DNA of 42,139 nt, taken from an uncultured beta proteobacterium (GTDB lineage: Bacteria > Pseudomonadota > Gammaproteobacteria > Burkholderiales > Burkholderiaceae_C). Positions within the stretch are counted from its first letter, which is position 1. Every line of letters starts with the position of its first letter. The position numbers and the translations under genes were made by a program. Below, piece by piece: positions 18,219 through 26,499 of this stretch. Location: NCBI GenBank assembly GCA_903845345.1, contig CAIMXF010000524.1:1-42139 (forward strand), read 5' to 3'. Under the pieces are notes generated by a model. The model was not told where the DNA came from and did not search any database. It saw only the letters and a list, made by a program, of their open reading frames with translations.

Positions 18219-18526
18219 GATTTGACCGATGTCATCCCCAGGGGCATCGGCTTGGACGGCGAGATCTTGACCCCGGTGTGCGGCATGGGGGCCCAGTCGT
18301 GACTTCGTTGACGGAATACGAGCTCCGCTCGGCCGTACGGGCTCCCGATGCGGCCAGCTCGTGGTGCGCCGAATCGTTCGATGGCGCGCATCCATGCGTC
18401 CCGGCCCTGGCCGGGCCCACGCCGGAAAGCGCAGCGTCATCCAGGCCCGACCAGATCGGGCTGATGCGCTCGGCCCCCGCGCCCTCCCCGATGGAGGTTC
18501 GACGACCAGCACGGCAGAATCCGGCC
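18219..18526. other. Divergent intergenic region between cyclase and kinase genes
   Basis: 308 bases that must hold promoters for both genes. An imperfect inverted repeat CGATG-tcat-CCCC-a-GGGG-CATCG lies at 18227-18249, in the presumed leader of the GGDEF gene, and TTGACG at 18306-18311 is a -35-like hexamer with no good -10 partner. No gene is seen. Confidence 0.4.
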
Positions 18527-20281
18527 ATGACAAGACGAACCGCTCCCCCTTACCCAGTGGTCGTTGCGATTGCGCTGGCTCTGGCCCTCTGCGGCCTTGT
18601 CGCAGCCCAGAGGGGCGCGCCCGGCAGCCTGCTGCCGCATGGGTACTGCTTCACCTGGAACCCGGCCCTCCTGTGGGCCCATGTGTGCAGCGACTCGCTC
18701 ATCGGCGCGGCCTACATCTCCATCCCGGTCACCTTGCTCTATCTCGTCCGCAAGCGATCGGACTTGCCGTTCAACTGGATCGTGCTGCTCTTCGCGACCT
18801 TCATCGTGAGTTGTGGCGCGACCCACTGGATCGAGGTCTGGACTGTCTGGAATCCGGACTACTGGCTCAGCGCCATGGTGAAGATGATCACGGCACTCGC
18901 CTCGATCCTGACCGCCACGTTGCTGGTCTTCCTGGTGCCCAGGATCCTGGCCATTCCCACGGTTGCGGAGCTCAATCAGGCCAAGGCGGATCTGGAGGCA
19001 GAAGTCAGCAGACGACAGATCATCGAGGAGGAGCTGCGAGCGCAGCGGGCCGACCTCGAAAACCGGGTGACCCATCGAACGGCCGAACTCGCACACGCCA
19101 TCGAGGAGGCTCGCTCGGCCCAGGCGGCTGCACACGAAGCCAACGTTCAAAAGGACAGGTTCCTGGCCAAGGTCTCGCATGAACTGCGCACTCCCCTTCA
19201 ATCGACGCTCACCTGGGTCAACGTCCTGAAGCTGCCCGGCGGCAATCCGGCGCGGGCCGCGAAGGCGACCGAGCGCATCGTCCACAACATCGCGGTCCAG
19301 TCTCGCCTCATCGACGACTTGCTGGACATCTCGCGGATCCTGAGCGGCAAGCTCCACCTGGAATGGTCGCTGGCCGAGCCCATCGGCATCGTCGAGCAGG
19401 CCATTGCCGTGGTGCGGGACGCGCACGGCAGCGAGGTCCGCATCGAGACGGACCTGTCCTCGACCGTCAAGCTGATCAGGACGGACGCCGGAAGACTCGA
19501 GCAGGTGGCATGGAACCTCGTCAGCAACGCCGTCAATGCATCGAGCCCCGGCGAACGCGTTCTCGTGACACTGCGCGTGGGCGACGACGGACTTTCATTG
19601 GACGTCCAGGACTGGGGCCGAGGGATCGCCGCCACCGAATTGGGATCCATCTTCGAGCCGTTCCTGCAAGCCAAGAGCAACGTCAACCGCCATCGGGGCC
19701 TGGGGCTGGGCCTGGCCATCGTGCGCAACATCGTGCGCCTGATGGGCGGCGACATCTCCGCAAGCAGCCAGGGTCCGGGTGCCGGCGCCACGTTTTCGGT
19801 GACGCTGCCGCTGTCCTCGGGCACGGCGGTCAACGCAGCCGACGTTGCCGATGCGTTGGACACCGGGGATCTGGAAAGACTGCGCGGCGTGCGCGTTCTC
19901 TACGTGGAGGACGAGAAGGATATCGCCGAGGGGACGGCGCTGCTGTTGCGCGATCTCGGCATGGTCGTCGAGGTCGGCACGACCTTCGATGGCGCAGTCG
20001 CCGCCCTGAAGGCGCAGCGCTTCGACCTCCTGCTGACGGATCTGATGCTCGACGAAGGCCACTCGGGGCACGAATTGATCGAGCTCCTCCGGGAGTCAGA
20101 TCCGTCCACGCCGGCCCTCGTGTTCTCGGCCTTCGGGCGTCACAGCGACATCGAGGCCTCGCTGCGCGCGGGGTTCGCCGGGCACCTGGTCAAGCCGACG
20201 AGCCTGGGCGACCTTTGCCAGGCCATGGCGCAAGCGCTCCCCGCCGCCCCCGTCGCGAGAGACGACGCGCCGGAGCTCTGA
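18527..20281 (+). CDS. Hybrid histidine kinase with an ETR1-like copper/ethylene-binding membrane domain
   Basis: 584 residues. After a short hydrophobic N-terminus come three membrane segments (about 55-140) matching the plant ETR1 sensor. The pocket residues are all present with the same spacing: Asp56, Tyr63, Ile66, Pro67, Ile93, Cys96 and His100, corresponding to ETR1 Asp25, Tyr32, Ile35, Pro36, Ile62, Cys65 and His69; Cys and His are the Cu(I) ligands. A coiled coil (~148-205) leads to HisKA with His218 in VSHELRTPL, HATPase_c with N-box NLVSNAVNA, DWGRGI and GLGLGLAI, then a receiver with Asp505, Ser534 and Lys556. There is no output domain, so it must hand phosphate on or be self-limiting. 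No GAF domain, unlike ETR1. ATG 18527 is preferred; ATG 18491 is possible. Confidence 0.92.
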   Translation: MTRRTAPPYPVVVAIALALALCGLVAAQRGAPGSLLPHGYCFTWNPALLWAHVCSDSLIGAAYISIPVTLLYLVRKRSDLPFNWIVLLFATFIVSCGATHWIEVWTVWNPDYWLSAMVKMITALASILTATLLVFLVPRILAIPTVAELNQAKADLEAEVSRRQIIEEELRAQRADLENRVTHRTAELAHAIEEARSAQAAAHEANVQKDRFLAKVSHELRTPLQSTLTWVNVLKLPGGNPARAAKATERIVHNIAVQSRLIDDLLDISRILSGKLHLEWSLAEPIGIVEQAIAVVRDAHGSEVRIETDLSSTVKLIRTDAGRLEQVAWNLVSNAVNASSPGERVLVTLRVGDDGLSLDVQDWGRGIAATELGSIFEPFLQAKSNVNRHRGLGLGLAIVRNIVRLMGGDISASSQGPGAGATFSVTLPLSSGTAVNAADVADALDTGDLERLRGVRVLYVEDEKDIAEGTALLLRDLGMVVEVGTTFDGAVAALKAQRFDLLLTDLMLDEGHSGHELIELLRESDPSTPALVFSAFGRHSDIEASLRAGFAGHLVKPTSLGDLCQAMAQALPAAPVARDDAPEL

Positions 20282-20449
20282 CGGGACGATCCGCGCGTCC
20301 GACCCTTCCCTGGCCCGGTTTCGACACTTGCCGACGAACGTCGAGCCTGGGCGGCAAGCCCGCCACCAGGCTGCGGCAGACCGCCCCGAAGGCGACTGGG
20401 TCACACCGTACGGTTGTGTCCAGACGCAGGCAGGCGCAGGTCGAATCGC

Positions 20450-20911
20450 CTACTGCCCCTTCAGGCGAGCCAGCTTTTCCTCGACCTCTCGCTTGCCGAT
20501 GCCGCGAAGCGCTGCGATATGCATCAGGTTTGCCGGCTTGGGTTTCGTCTTGCCTGATTCCCAGGCATAGATGGACTGACCCGTGGCACCGACCAGCAGG
20601 CCGAAGTCCGCAGCCGAGAGCCCGAGGCGCTGACGGTTCGCCGCCATGCCCTTGGCGCGGAAGCGAAGTCCGGTCGAATCCGGCTCGGCCGATGCATCGG
20701 CCGCCGATGGGCTGGGTTGCCTCGTGACGGTGCCGGTACCCTTGGCAAGTCGCTTGACCATGGACTCGAGATCGCCGACGCGCCTCTTGAGGTTCGCGAT
20801 CTCGGCGCGATGCGCCGCAACGGTCTTCCTCAGACCGTCGGCGCCATCGCGAACTTCCTTGCGGGCAAGTCGGGTGATTTCAGATTTCAGTACGCTGGCA
20901 ATATTGGGCAT
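20450..20911 (-). CDS. Helix-turn-helix (XRE-like) regulator with N-terminal coiled coil
   Basis: 153 residues. The N-terminal half (about 1-57) is charged and helical (ITRLARKEV, KRRVGDLESMVKRLAK), suggesting a coiled-coil dimer; a low-complexity Ser/Ala linker follows (~60-80). The C-terminal half has an XRE-type HTH around RQRLGLSAADFGLLVGATGQ with the following SIYAWESGKTKP, typical of the Cro/CI recognition helix and turn. Such proteins are common single regulators in Burkholderiales; the target is unknown. The start is ATG 20911, with GAAGG just upstream. It ends convergent to the hybrid kinase, 168 bases away, and the intervening DNA shows nothing notable. Confidence 0.78.
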   Translation of the reverse strand: MPNIASVLKSEITRLARKEVRDGADGLRKTVAAHRAEIANLKRRVGDLESMVKRLAKGTGTVTRQPSPSAADASAEPDSTGLRFRAKGMAANRQRLGLSAADFGLLVGATGQSIYAWESGKTKPKPANLMHIAALRGIGKREVEEKLARLKGQ

Positions 20912-21358
20912 GAGCCTTCGGCCCTCCGGTGGCCGCTTTAGAAGTGCGTGCCGCAGTCATCAGATGTCGATCTGCTCTGCGATCTCCATGGCGTCATCGA
21001 GTTCTATCCCTGGAAGTCGAACTGTACTCTCCAGCCTGGATAGGCCCCCGCAACCGGACAACTCTCCGCTTGCTCGGCAACCGACGGCTCGGCGAGTGCG
21101 CAATGCCGCTAACGCTGCGGATGGCAGGCCGGTCACACCTACCGAATCAGGGTGACGTCGACCGGGATCGATCGTTCCCAGTTCCGGACAACCAGATTGT
21201 TCCGCATGGTTGCCTGTCGCCGCGGCGAGCGCGGCGCGCGGCGTCAGGCCCGCACGCACTCAGTCTGCGGGCCAGCGTGCTGCGGGGCAAGCGATGCGTT
21301 GAAAAGGGATCGACGCATCGATGCCGTCGCCTTCAAAGCCTTCCAGCGAGGGCTGGAC
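20912..21358. other. Gap with no supported gene
   Basis: About 450 bases between the HTH gene start and the stop of the small periplasmic protein, both on the minus strand. It has somewhat lower G+C around 20940-21060. Open frames exist on both strands, but none shows G/C-biased third positions or family motifs. It should contain the promoter of the HTH gene. Confidence 0.4.
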
Positions 21359-21829
21359 TCACTCGCGGCTATCCTGGGCCCGCTCGACCGCCCCGACCGC
21401 ACGCTGTGCGGCGTGAAGCGCCGCATCAACGCGCAGCAAGGCCGCGTGTTGCTGGCCGCGAGCGCCCGGGTCGTCCTCCGGCAAGGCCAGGTCGTTGTGC
21501 GCTGCCCGCAGCAGGTCGATCGCGGCGTGCAGCCGTCCGCCATAGGCCATCGGCGCGTCGGGAGGCGGCTGGAAGCCGAGATCCTTGCCATCGCGAGCCG
21601 CCGCATCGGTCACGCATCGGATCGCGATCGCGACTTCATCGGACGACACTTGTTCGTCCTCGCGAATCTCGCCGTCCTCGGGCCTGCGGTGGTCGATCTG
21701 CCACTGCGCCACGCGCAGGTCGGACAGTGCATGGATGTAGTGCGGATGGCGGCCCGCCTCGTCTGCCATCGCGAGCGACGCGGCGAGCAGCGGCAGCGCG
21801 AACGCCGCGCCGAGAACGATCTTCTTCAT
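21359..21829 (-). CDS. Small periplasmic helical protein, uncharacterised
   Basis: 156 residues with a clear Sec signal peptide (MKKIVLGAAFALPLLAASLAMA, cleavage before DEAG). The mature part is predicted all-helical and His/Asp/Ala rich: HPHYIHALSDLRVAQWQI, then IAIRCVTDAAARDGKDL, GGRLHAAIDLLRAAHNDL, and a final HAALLRVDAALHAA helix. The spacing of helices suggests a four-helix bundle. I recognise the pattern as one seen in hypothetical periplasmic proteins of Burkholderiales, but not a function. ATG 21829 is fixed by the signal peptide. It stands alone, with gene-poor DNA on both sides. Confidence 0.75.
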   Translation of the reverse strand: MKKIVLGAAFALPLLAASLAMADEAGRHPHYIHALSDLRVAQWQIDHRRPEDGEIREDEQVSSDEVAIAIRCVTDAAARDGKDLGFQPPPDAPMAYGGRLHAAIDLLRAAHNDLALPEDDPGARGQQHAALLRVDAALHAAQRAVGAVERAQDSRE

Positions 21830-22292
21830 GGTGTGTGCTTTCGTTGTCTGCGGAGCCTCTCGCCCGCATGTGAACAACGCGACGCAGCCGCATGTCGACG
21901 ACCCGGACCGCTGACGCGGAGCTGTGCAACGGATCGTAATTCGAGGGGCGGATCCGCGTGGCCTCGCCGCGGGGCGCGTGTTCGACAGGAGATCGATAGC
22001 CGGCAGAAAGCGCGCCTTCAGCGAGGCCGAAAGCGCGCGGCCGCCGGCCCGGTCGTCACCAGAGCGCCGAGGACTCGCCGCGCGCCCTGCCTGCCACGCC
22101 CAGGCGACGAGCGCATGGGCGCCTGCTCGATCGGCCAGGCCGATGCCGGTGGCGCGCAGCGGGGCCGAAGGCCGACCTTGCGTCTTGCTGTCCCTTTCCT
22201 GAGTGCGCTGATCAGCGGGACATTCGACAATTGAACCGTCACATTCGGAGCGAGTCCATCGCCGTGGCAAGCCAACTGTTTTCGATGCGACG
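21830..22292. other. Gap upstream of the acyl-lipid operon
   Basis: About 460 bases between two divergent genes. It must hold promoters for both the small periplasmic protein and the hydrolase-ACP-KS operon. I see no strong -35/-10 pair, repeat or RNA; open frames here lack coding features. Confidence 0.4.
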
Positions 22293-23174
22293 ATGAAGCC
22301 TCTTGATTCCTTCCGGCAGGGACGGCCCAGCCGCCTTGTTCTCTTCCACGGTCTGGCGAGTTCGCCCAAGGAATTCGGCTTACTGACTCACCCGCTCCGT
22401 CGCCACGGCGTTCGCCTTCAGGCCCCGGAGGTACCTGGCTACAGCAGCGGAATGCTCTCCGACAAGGCACGTTGGCAGGCCTGGGTGGACGAGGCAGCGC
22501 ACTCCCTGGACGAGCTGAATGCGCAGTCCTGCGAACCCTTCGTGCTGGGTGGCTTGTGCACGGGTGCCATGCTCGCGCTGGCGGTCGCTGCGCGACGTCC
22601 GATGCCGGGCCTGCGCGGCTTTGCGCTGCTGTCGCCGCTGTTCGCGTACGACGGCTGGGCGCTGCCCTGGTGGTACGCCCTGCGGCCGATCGCCTATGCC
22701 ACGGGCATCGCACGTTTGTTCTCGATGCGCGAACGCGAGCCCTACGGCCTGCGCAACGAGCGCATGCGCGCGCTCATCCGCCAGCAACTGGCGGACGGAT
22801 CGACGTCGCTCGTCGGCCCAGGCTCGGTTCCGTTGCCGGTCGTCCGCGAAAGCGAGCGGCTGTCCGCACACGTCCGCACGTTGCTGCCGGGCCTGACCCA
22901 CCCGGTCCAGGTGCAGCACGCGCGCGACGACGAGATCTGCAGGCTTGCCAGCGTGCGCAGCAGCGTCGCGCGCGTCCCCAAGGGACTCCTGAGCTTGCAC
23001 GTGCTCGAGAACAGCTATCACATGATCACCGCCGACAACGATCGCCACCGGGTGGCCGACCGACTCAGTGCGTTCATGCAGGGCCTGGATGCCTGCGGCT
23101 TCGACAGCGAGCCCTTCATGAACGATCTTCGCTCCGCCTTCGACGTCGTGGAAGCGGCGACCTTGTCCCCATGA
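22293..23174 (+). CDS. Alpha/beta hydrolase with a cysteine nucleophile
   Basis: 293 residues. The alpha/beta-hydrolase core is clear: LVLFHGLASSPKEF (oxyanion region), the nucleophile elbow GGLCTG with Cys89 where esterases have Ser, Asp212/213 in HARDDEIC, and His243 in NSYHMITAD. A Cys nucleophile in this fold is known in PHA synthases and dienelactone hydrolases, so acyl transfer or thioester chemistry is more likely than lipase activity. A cap region (~115-175) is rich in Trp and Arg. No signal peptide; cytoplasmic. Its stop overlaps the ACP start (ATGA), so it probably acts on, or loads or releases, acyl chains carried by that ACP. First gene of the five-gene operon. Confidence 0.85.
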   Translation: MKPLDSFRQGRPSRLVLFHGLASSPKEFGLLTHPLRRHGVRLQAPEVPGYSSGMLSDKARWQAWVDEAAHSLDELNAQSCEPFVLGGLCTGAMLALAVAARRPMPGLRGFALLSPLFAYDGWALPWWYALRPIAYATGIARLFSMREREPYGLRNERMRALIRQQLADGSTSLVGPGSVPLPVVRESERLSAHVRTLLPGLTHPVQVQHARDDEICRLASVRSSVARVPKGLLSLHVLENSYHMITADNDRHRVADRLSAFMQGLDACGFDSEPFMNDLRSAFDVVEAATLSP

Positions 23175-23422
23175 CCACCGCCACCCTCGATCGACTCACC
23201 CACCTGATCCACGACAAGTTCGGCGTCGCGCTGGAGGTCATCGCCCCCGATGCGCCTTTCGCGAGCTACGAGCTGGACTCGCTCACGGTCGCCGAACTGA
23301 TGTTCGAGATCGACGACGCGTTCCACGTGACCGTTCCCGACCACGCCGCCACCACCGTGACGACGCTGCGCGAGCTGGCCGTGCTGATCGACGGCCTGCC
23401 GCCCGCGGCGAGCAAGGCCTGA
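23171..23422 (+). CDS. Acyl carrier protein
   Basis: 83 residues, standard ACP size and acidic. The 4'-phosphopantetheine attachment site is Ser37 in SYELDSLTVAEL, followed by the acidic helix MFEIDDAFHV. Start ATG 23171 overlaps the hydrolase stop. It is not the housekeeping AcpP, which lies in the fab cluster and is more strongly conserved; with the next gene it forms a dedicated ACP-KS pair. It carries acyl intermediates as thioesters in the cytoplasm. Confidence 0.9.
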   Translation: MTTATLDRLTHLIHDKFGVALEVIAPDAPFASYELDSLTVAELMFEIDDAFHVTVPDHAATTVTTLRELAVLIDGLPPAASKA

Positions 23423-23424
23423 GC

Positions 23425-24639
23425 ATGGCGCCTGTCGCACGTATCGGCGTCGCCGGGATCGGGCTCGCGAGTCCGCTCGGGAACGACCCCGCGAGCAGCT
23501 GGGAGCGCCTGGTCGCGGGGCACGGTGCCGTCGGCCGTGTGTCGTTCGACGGCCTGCCCGACATCGCCGCAGCGCAGGTGGCGGGCGACGTCTCCACGGT
23601 GCTCGGCCGGCTGCAGCAGGTGGGAACGGAGCGCGTCAGCCAGTTGGCGCTCGGCGCCGTGCGCAGGGCGCTTGCCGATGCGGCGCTCGAGACCTGGCCC
23701 GACCCGGAACGCGTCGGCCTGTACCTGGGAACCGGCATGGGCGGCGCCGCCACGATGGACGCCGGCTTCGCCGCGTTGTACTCGGGCGGGCGCGTGCCGC
23801 CGTTGACGGTACCCGCCGGAATGGTCAACGGCGCGGCCGCGGTGATCGCGATCCACGCGGATGTGCGAGGGCCCGTCCTCACCTACGCGGTGGCTTGCGC
23901 GTCGAGTTCGGTGGCCATCGCCGAGGCGGCGCACGCGCTGCGCCGCGGGGAGGTCGACATCGCCATCTGCGGCGGCGTGGAAGCGCCCCTCGCGCGCGGC
24001 ACCGTCGCCGCCTGGCAGGCGTTGCGCACGCTGGCGCCACCCGACGAGGCCGACGTCACGCGCAGCTGCCGCCCCTTTTCCGCCGACCGCGCGGGCCTGG
24101 TGCTGGGAGAAGGCGCGGCGTTCATGGTGCTGCGCCGCGAGCACGACCTGGTGGCGGCCCCGCGCGCCTGGCTGGCCGGGTCGGCCATCCGTTGCGACGC
24201 GCAGCATCTCACCAATCCGCAGGTGCGCGGACAGGTGGCCACGCTGACCGCGGCGCTGGGCAGCAGCGGGTTGACGCCGGCCGACATCGGCTACTGCAAC
24301 GCGCACGGCACCGCGACCATCGCGGGCGACCCGATCGAATGCGAAGCCTTGCGCAAGGTGTGGGCGGAGCAGGCCGCGCGACTGCGCGTCAGCTCCACCA
24401 AGGCCGCGCACGGGCACCTCCTGGGCGCTGGCGGCGCGCTTGAAGCGGCCCTGACGGTCATGGCCCTGCAGGCCGGTGTCGTGCCGGCGACGCTGGGCGT
24501 GGCCACCATCGACGCGCGTTGCGCCGGGATCGCGCACGTGCTCGGAGAAGCCCAGCGGGCCCCCGCGTTGCGCCATGCGATCAGCAATTCGTTCGCGTTC
24601 GGCGGCACGAACGTGGCCCTGGTGTTCAGCCGCGCGTGA
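23425..24639 (+). CDS. Beta-ketoacyl-ACP synthase (FabF-like, KAS II family)
   Basis: 404 residues. The Cys-His-His triad is complete: Cys158 in AVACASSSVA, His294 in NAHGTAT and His329 in KAAHGHLLGAGG with Lys326; the C-terminal NSFAFGGTN is intact. It should therefore be a true condensing enzyme, not a chain-length factor. Sequence between the motifs departs from housekeeping FabF. Ribosome-binding AAGG lies seven bases before ATG 23425, just after the ACP stop. Its stop overlaps the next gene by one base (TGATG). With only one KS and no KR, DH or AT nearby, it must borrow primary fatty-acid enzymes or perform a single condensation. Confidence 0.92.
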   Translation: MAPVARIGVAGIGLASPLGNDPASSWERLVAGHGAVGRVSFDGLPDIAAAQVAGDVSTVLGRLQQVGTERVSQLALGAVRRALADAALETWPDPERVGLYLGTGMGGAATMDAGFAALYSGGRVPPLTVPAGMVNGAAAVIAIHADVRGPVLTYAVACASSSVAIAEAAHALRRGEVDIAICGGVEAPLARGTVAAWQALRTLAPPDEADVTRSCRPFSADRAGLVLGEGAAFMVLRREHDLVAAPRAWLAGSAIRCDAQHLTNPQVRGQVATLTAALGSSGLTPADIGYCNAHGTATIAGDPIECEALRKVWAEQAARLRVSSTKAAHGHLLGAGGALEAALTVMALQAGVVPATLGVATIDARCAGIAHVLGEAQRAPALRHAISNSFAFGGTNVALVFSRA

Positions 24640-25373
24640 TGCGCACGCGTGGCCTCGTCATGGCGACTCTCGTGGCAAGCACCGCAGCCCATGCACAGGC
24701 GGACGACCCGGCGCGCTGGAACGGCGACATCGGCATAGGTATCGAGCGCACCCAGGCGTCCGCGCCAGGCGCGTCGGCACGCAGCCGGGCGCTGCCGTAT
24801 GCCTACGGCGATATCGGACGTGCCTTCGTGCGCGAGGACACGCTGGGCGTGAAGCTGGCGCCCGTCGGCTGGGGCGCGCTCGAGCTGGTGGCTCGCGTCA
24901 GCACCGAAGGCAGCGACGCCGACGGCCCGGGCCTGCCTCATCGCAGCAACCCGCGGCCGGTCGGTCTCGGCACGTTCCAGGAAACGCCCTGGGGCGGATT
25001 CTTCGCCGACGCGTTCGTCGACACGAACTCCGGCGGCACGCTGCTGGAGGCGTCGTACGCGGCCGAAGCGCCGTTCGGATCGATGACCTTCTACCCGCAG
25101 GTCGGCATCGAGCGGCGCAGCGCGCGCTACGTGGCGCACCTCTATGGCGTCTCGGCCGCAGAGGCGGCGGCCAGCGGTGAGGCGACGTACGTGCCTGGCT
25201 GCTCGATCACGCCGCTGCTGCAACTGTCCGCCGAGTGGCCTCTCGTCGGCTCCTGGGTGGCGCTGGCGCACGCCGAGGTCGAACCTTTCGACCACGCCGT
25301 GCGCGACAGCCCTCGCGTGGACACGCGCTCGCGCGCGTCCGCGCTGATCGCCCTGGCGTGGCGATTCAAATGA
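24639..25373 (+). CDS. Outer-membrane MipA/OmpV-like beta-barrel protein
   Basis: 244 residues with a signal peptide (MRTRGLVMATLVASTAAHAQ, cleavage after AHA or HAQ). The mature protein has alternating beta-barrel patterning and landmarks resembling the MipA/OmpV family, especially HLYGVSAAEAAASGEATYVPG and the closing LIALAWRF (followed by a final Lys, where the family often ends in Phe). MipA proteins sit in the outer membrane; most have no proven function. ATG overlaps the KS stop (TGATG), and the desaturase gene follows after ten bases, so this barrel is part of the lipid operon and may help place or export the product. Confidence 0.75.
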   Translation: MRTRGLVMATLVASTAAHAQADDPARWNGDIGIGIERTQASAPGASARSRALPYAYGDIGRAFVREDTLGVKLAPVGWGALELVARVSTEGSDADGPGLPHRSNPRPVGLGTFQETPWGGFFADAFVDTNSGGTLLEASYAAEAPFGSMTFYPQVGIERRSARYVAHLYGVSAAEAAASGEATYVPGCSITPLLQLSAEWPLVGSWVALAHAEVEPFDHAVRDSPRVDTRSRASALIALAWRFK

Positions 25374-25383
25374 CGGTGCTGTC

Positions 25384-26499
25384 ATGGATGACGTGATCCT
25401 CTTCGCGCTGCCGGTGTTCGCCGTGCTGATGGCGGTCGAGTTCGCCTGGGGGTTGGCGCGCGGCCGCAACACCTACGGCCTGGCCGACACGCTCGCCAGC
25501 CTGAGCCAAGGGTTGCTCAGCCAGGTCGTGGCCGCGTGCACGCAACTGATCCAGATCGGGCTCTACACGCTGGCGTGGCCTTGGCTGACGCTCACGCCGC
25601 ATGCCGCGCTGTGGACGCACTGGCAGGCAATCGCGCTGGCCGTGCTGCTCTACGACTTCTGCGACTACTGGCTGCACCGCGTCTCGCACGAGAGCGCGCT
25701 GTTCTGGGCCGCGCACGTGGTGCATCACCAGAGTCGCCATTTCAACCTGTCGACGGCGCTGCGTCAGGAAAGCGCCTATGCGCTGTCCGGATGGATGTTC
25801 TTCCTGCCGCTGGCCGTCGTCGGCGTGCCGCCTGCGCAGTTCGCCATCGCCGGCATCGTCGTCCTGTTCTATCAGTTCTGGATCCACACCGAGCATGTGG
25901 GCTCCCTGGGCGTGCTCGATCGCTGGCTGTCGACGCCGTCCAACCACCGTGTCCACCAAGCCACCAACGACCGCTATCTGGATCGGAACTACGGTGCGAT
26001 CCTGGTGGTCTGGGATCGCCTGTTCGGGACGTTCGAGCCCGAGTCAGCGTCCGAGCCGTGTGTCTACGGCACGAAGGTGCCGCTGGTCGGTTGGGATCCA
26101 TTGCAGGCTGTGGGCGGCAACTACGTCGACCTGTGGCGCAGATTTGTCCTGGCCGAGGGCTGGCACGACAAGATCGGCGTGCTGTTCGGATCGCCGTCAC
26201 GGCACCCGGCGACGCAGGCGCCGGCACGGATCGTCGCGACTCTCGCCGAGCGCCCGGTCGGGCAGGCGCAGGCCGGCGTGGCGGTGGCGCTGTTCATGCT
26301 GTCGACCGGTTGCACCGCGGCGTTGCTGTGGCGAGCAGACGATATCGGCCGAGCGACGCTGTCCGGCGTCGCGGCGGCCTTGATCGCCGGGCTGTGGTCC
26401 ATCGGCGCGGTGCTCGATGGGCGACTGACGCCTCGAGCTGGCGGCATCGTCGGCGCTGCCTCGGCCACGGCCGCTCTGATGCTCTTGGGCACGGCATAG
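25384..26499 (+). CDS. Fatty acid hydroxylase / sterol desaturase family membrane di-iron enzyme
   Basis: 371 residues. The histidine boxes that hold the di-iron site are visible: HRVSH (HxxxH), HVVHH (HxxHH) and, after HTEH, NHRVHQ, where the usual last His is Gln. Membrane segments precede the first box and lie between the second and third. About 110 extra residues at the C-terminus contain three more hydrophobic segments (AVALFMLSTGC, GVAAALIAGLWSIG, AAS..LMLLGTA) beyond the catalytic domain. The family inserts oxygen or double bonds into acyl, sterol or alkylglycerol chains in the membrane. Last gene of the operon, so it probably modifies the lipid made by the ACP-KS pair. The His-to-Gln change is seen in some active relatives, so activity remains plausible. 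Confidence 0.88.
   Translation: MDDVILFALPVFAVLMAVEFAWGLARGRNTYGLADTLASLSQGLLSQVVAACTQLIQIGLYTLAWPWLTLTPHAALWTHWQAIALAVLLYDFCDYWLHRVSHESALFWAAHVVHHQSRHFNLSTALRQESAYALSGWMFFLPLAVVGVPPAQFAIAGIVVLFYQFWIHTEHVGSLGVLDRWLSTPSNHRVHQATNDRYLDRNYGAILVVWDRLFGTFEPESASEPCVYGTKVPLVGWDPLQAVGGNYVDLWRRFVLAEGWHDKIGVLFGSPSRHPATQAPARIVATLAERPVGQAQAGVAVALFMLSTGCTAALLWRADDIGRATLSGVAAALIAGLWSIGAVLDGRLTPRAGGIVGAASATAALMLLGTA

Noticed and set aside
20960-21259. A 99-codon minus-strand frame ending in GIELDDAMEIAEQIDI
   Set aside because: The last part looks protein-like, but third-position G/C bias is weak and no ribosome-binding site or family supports it.
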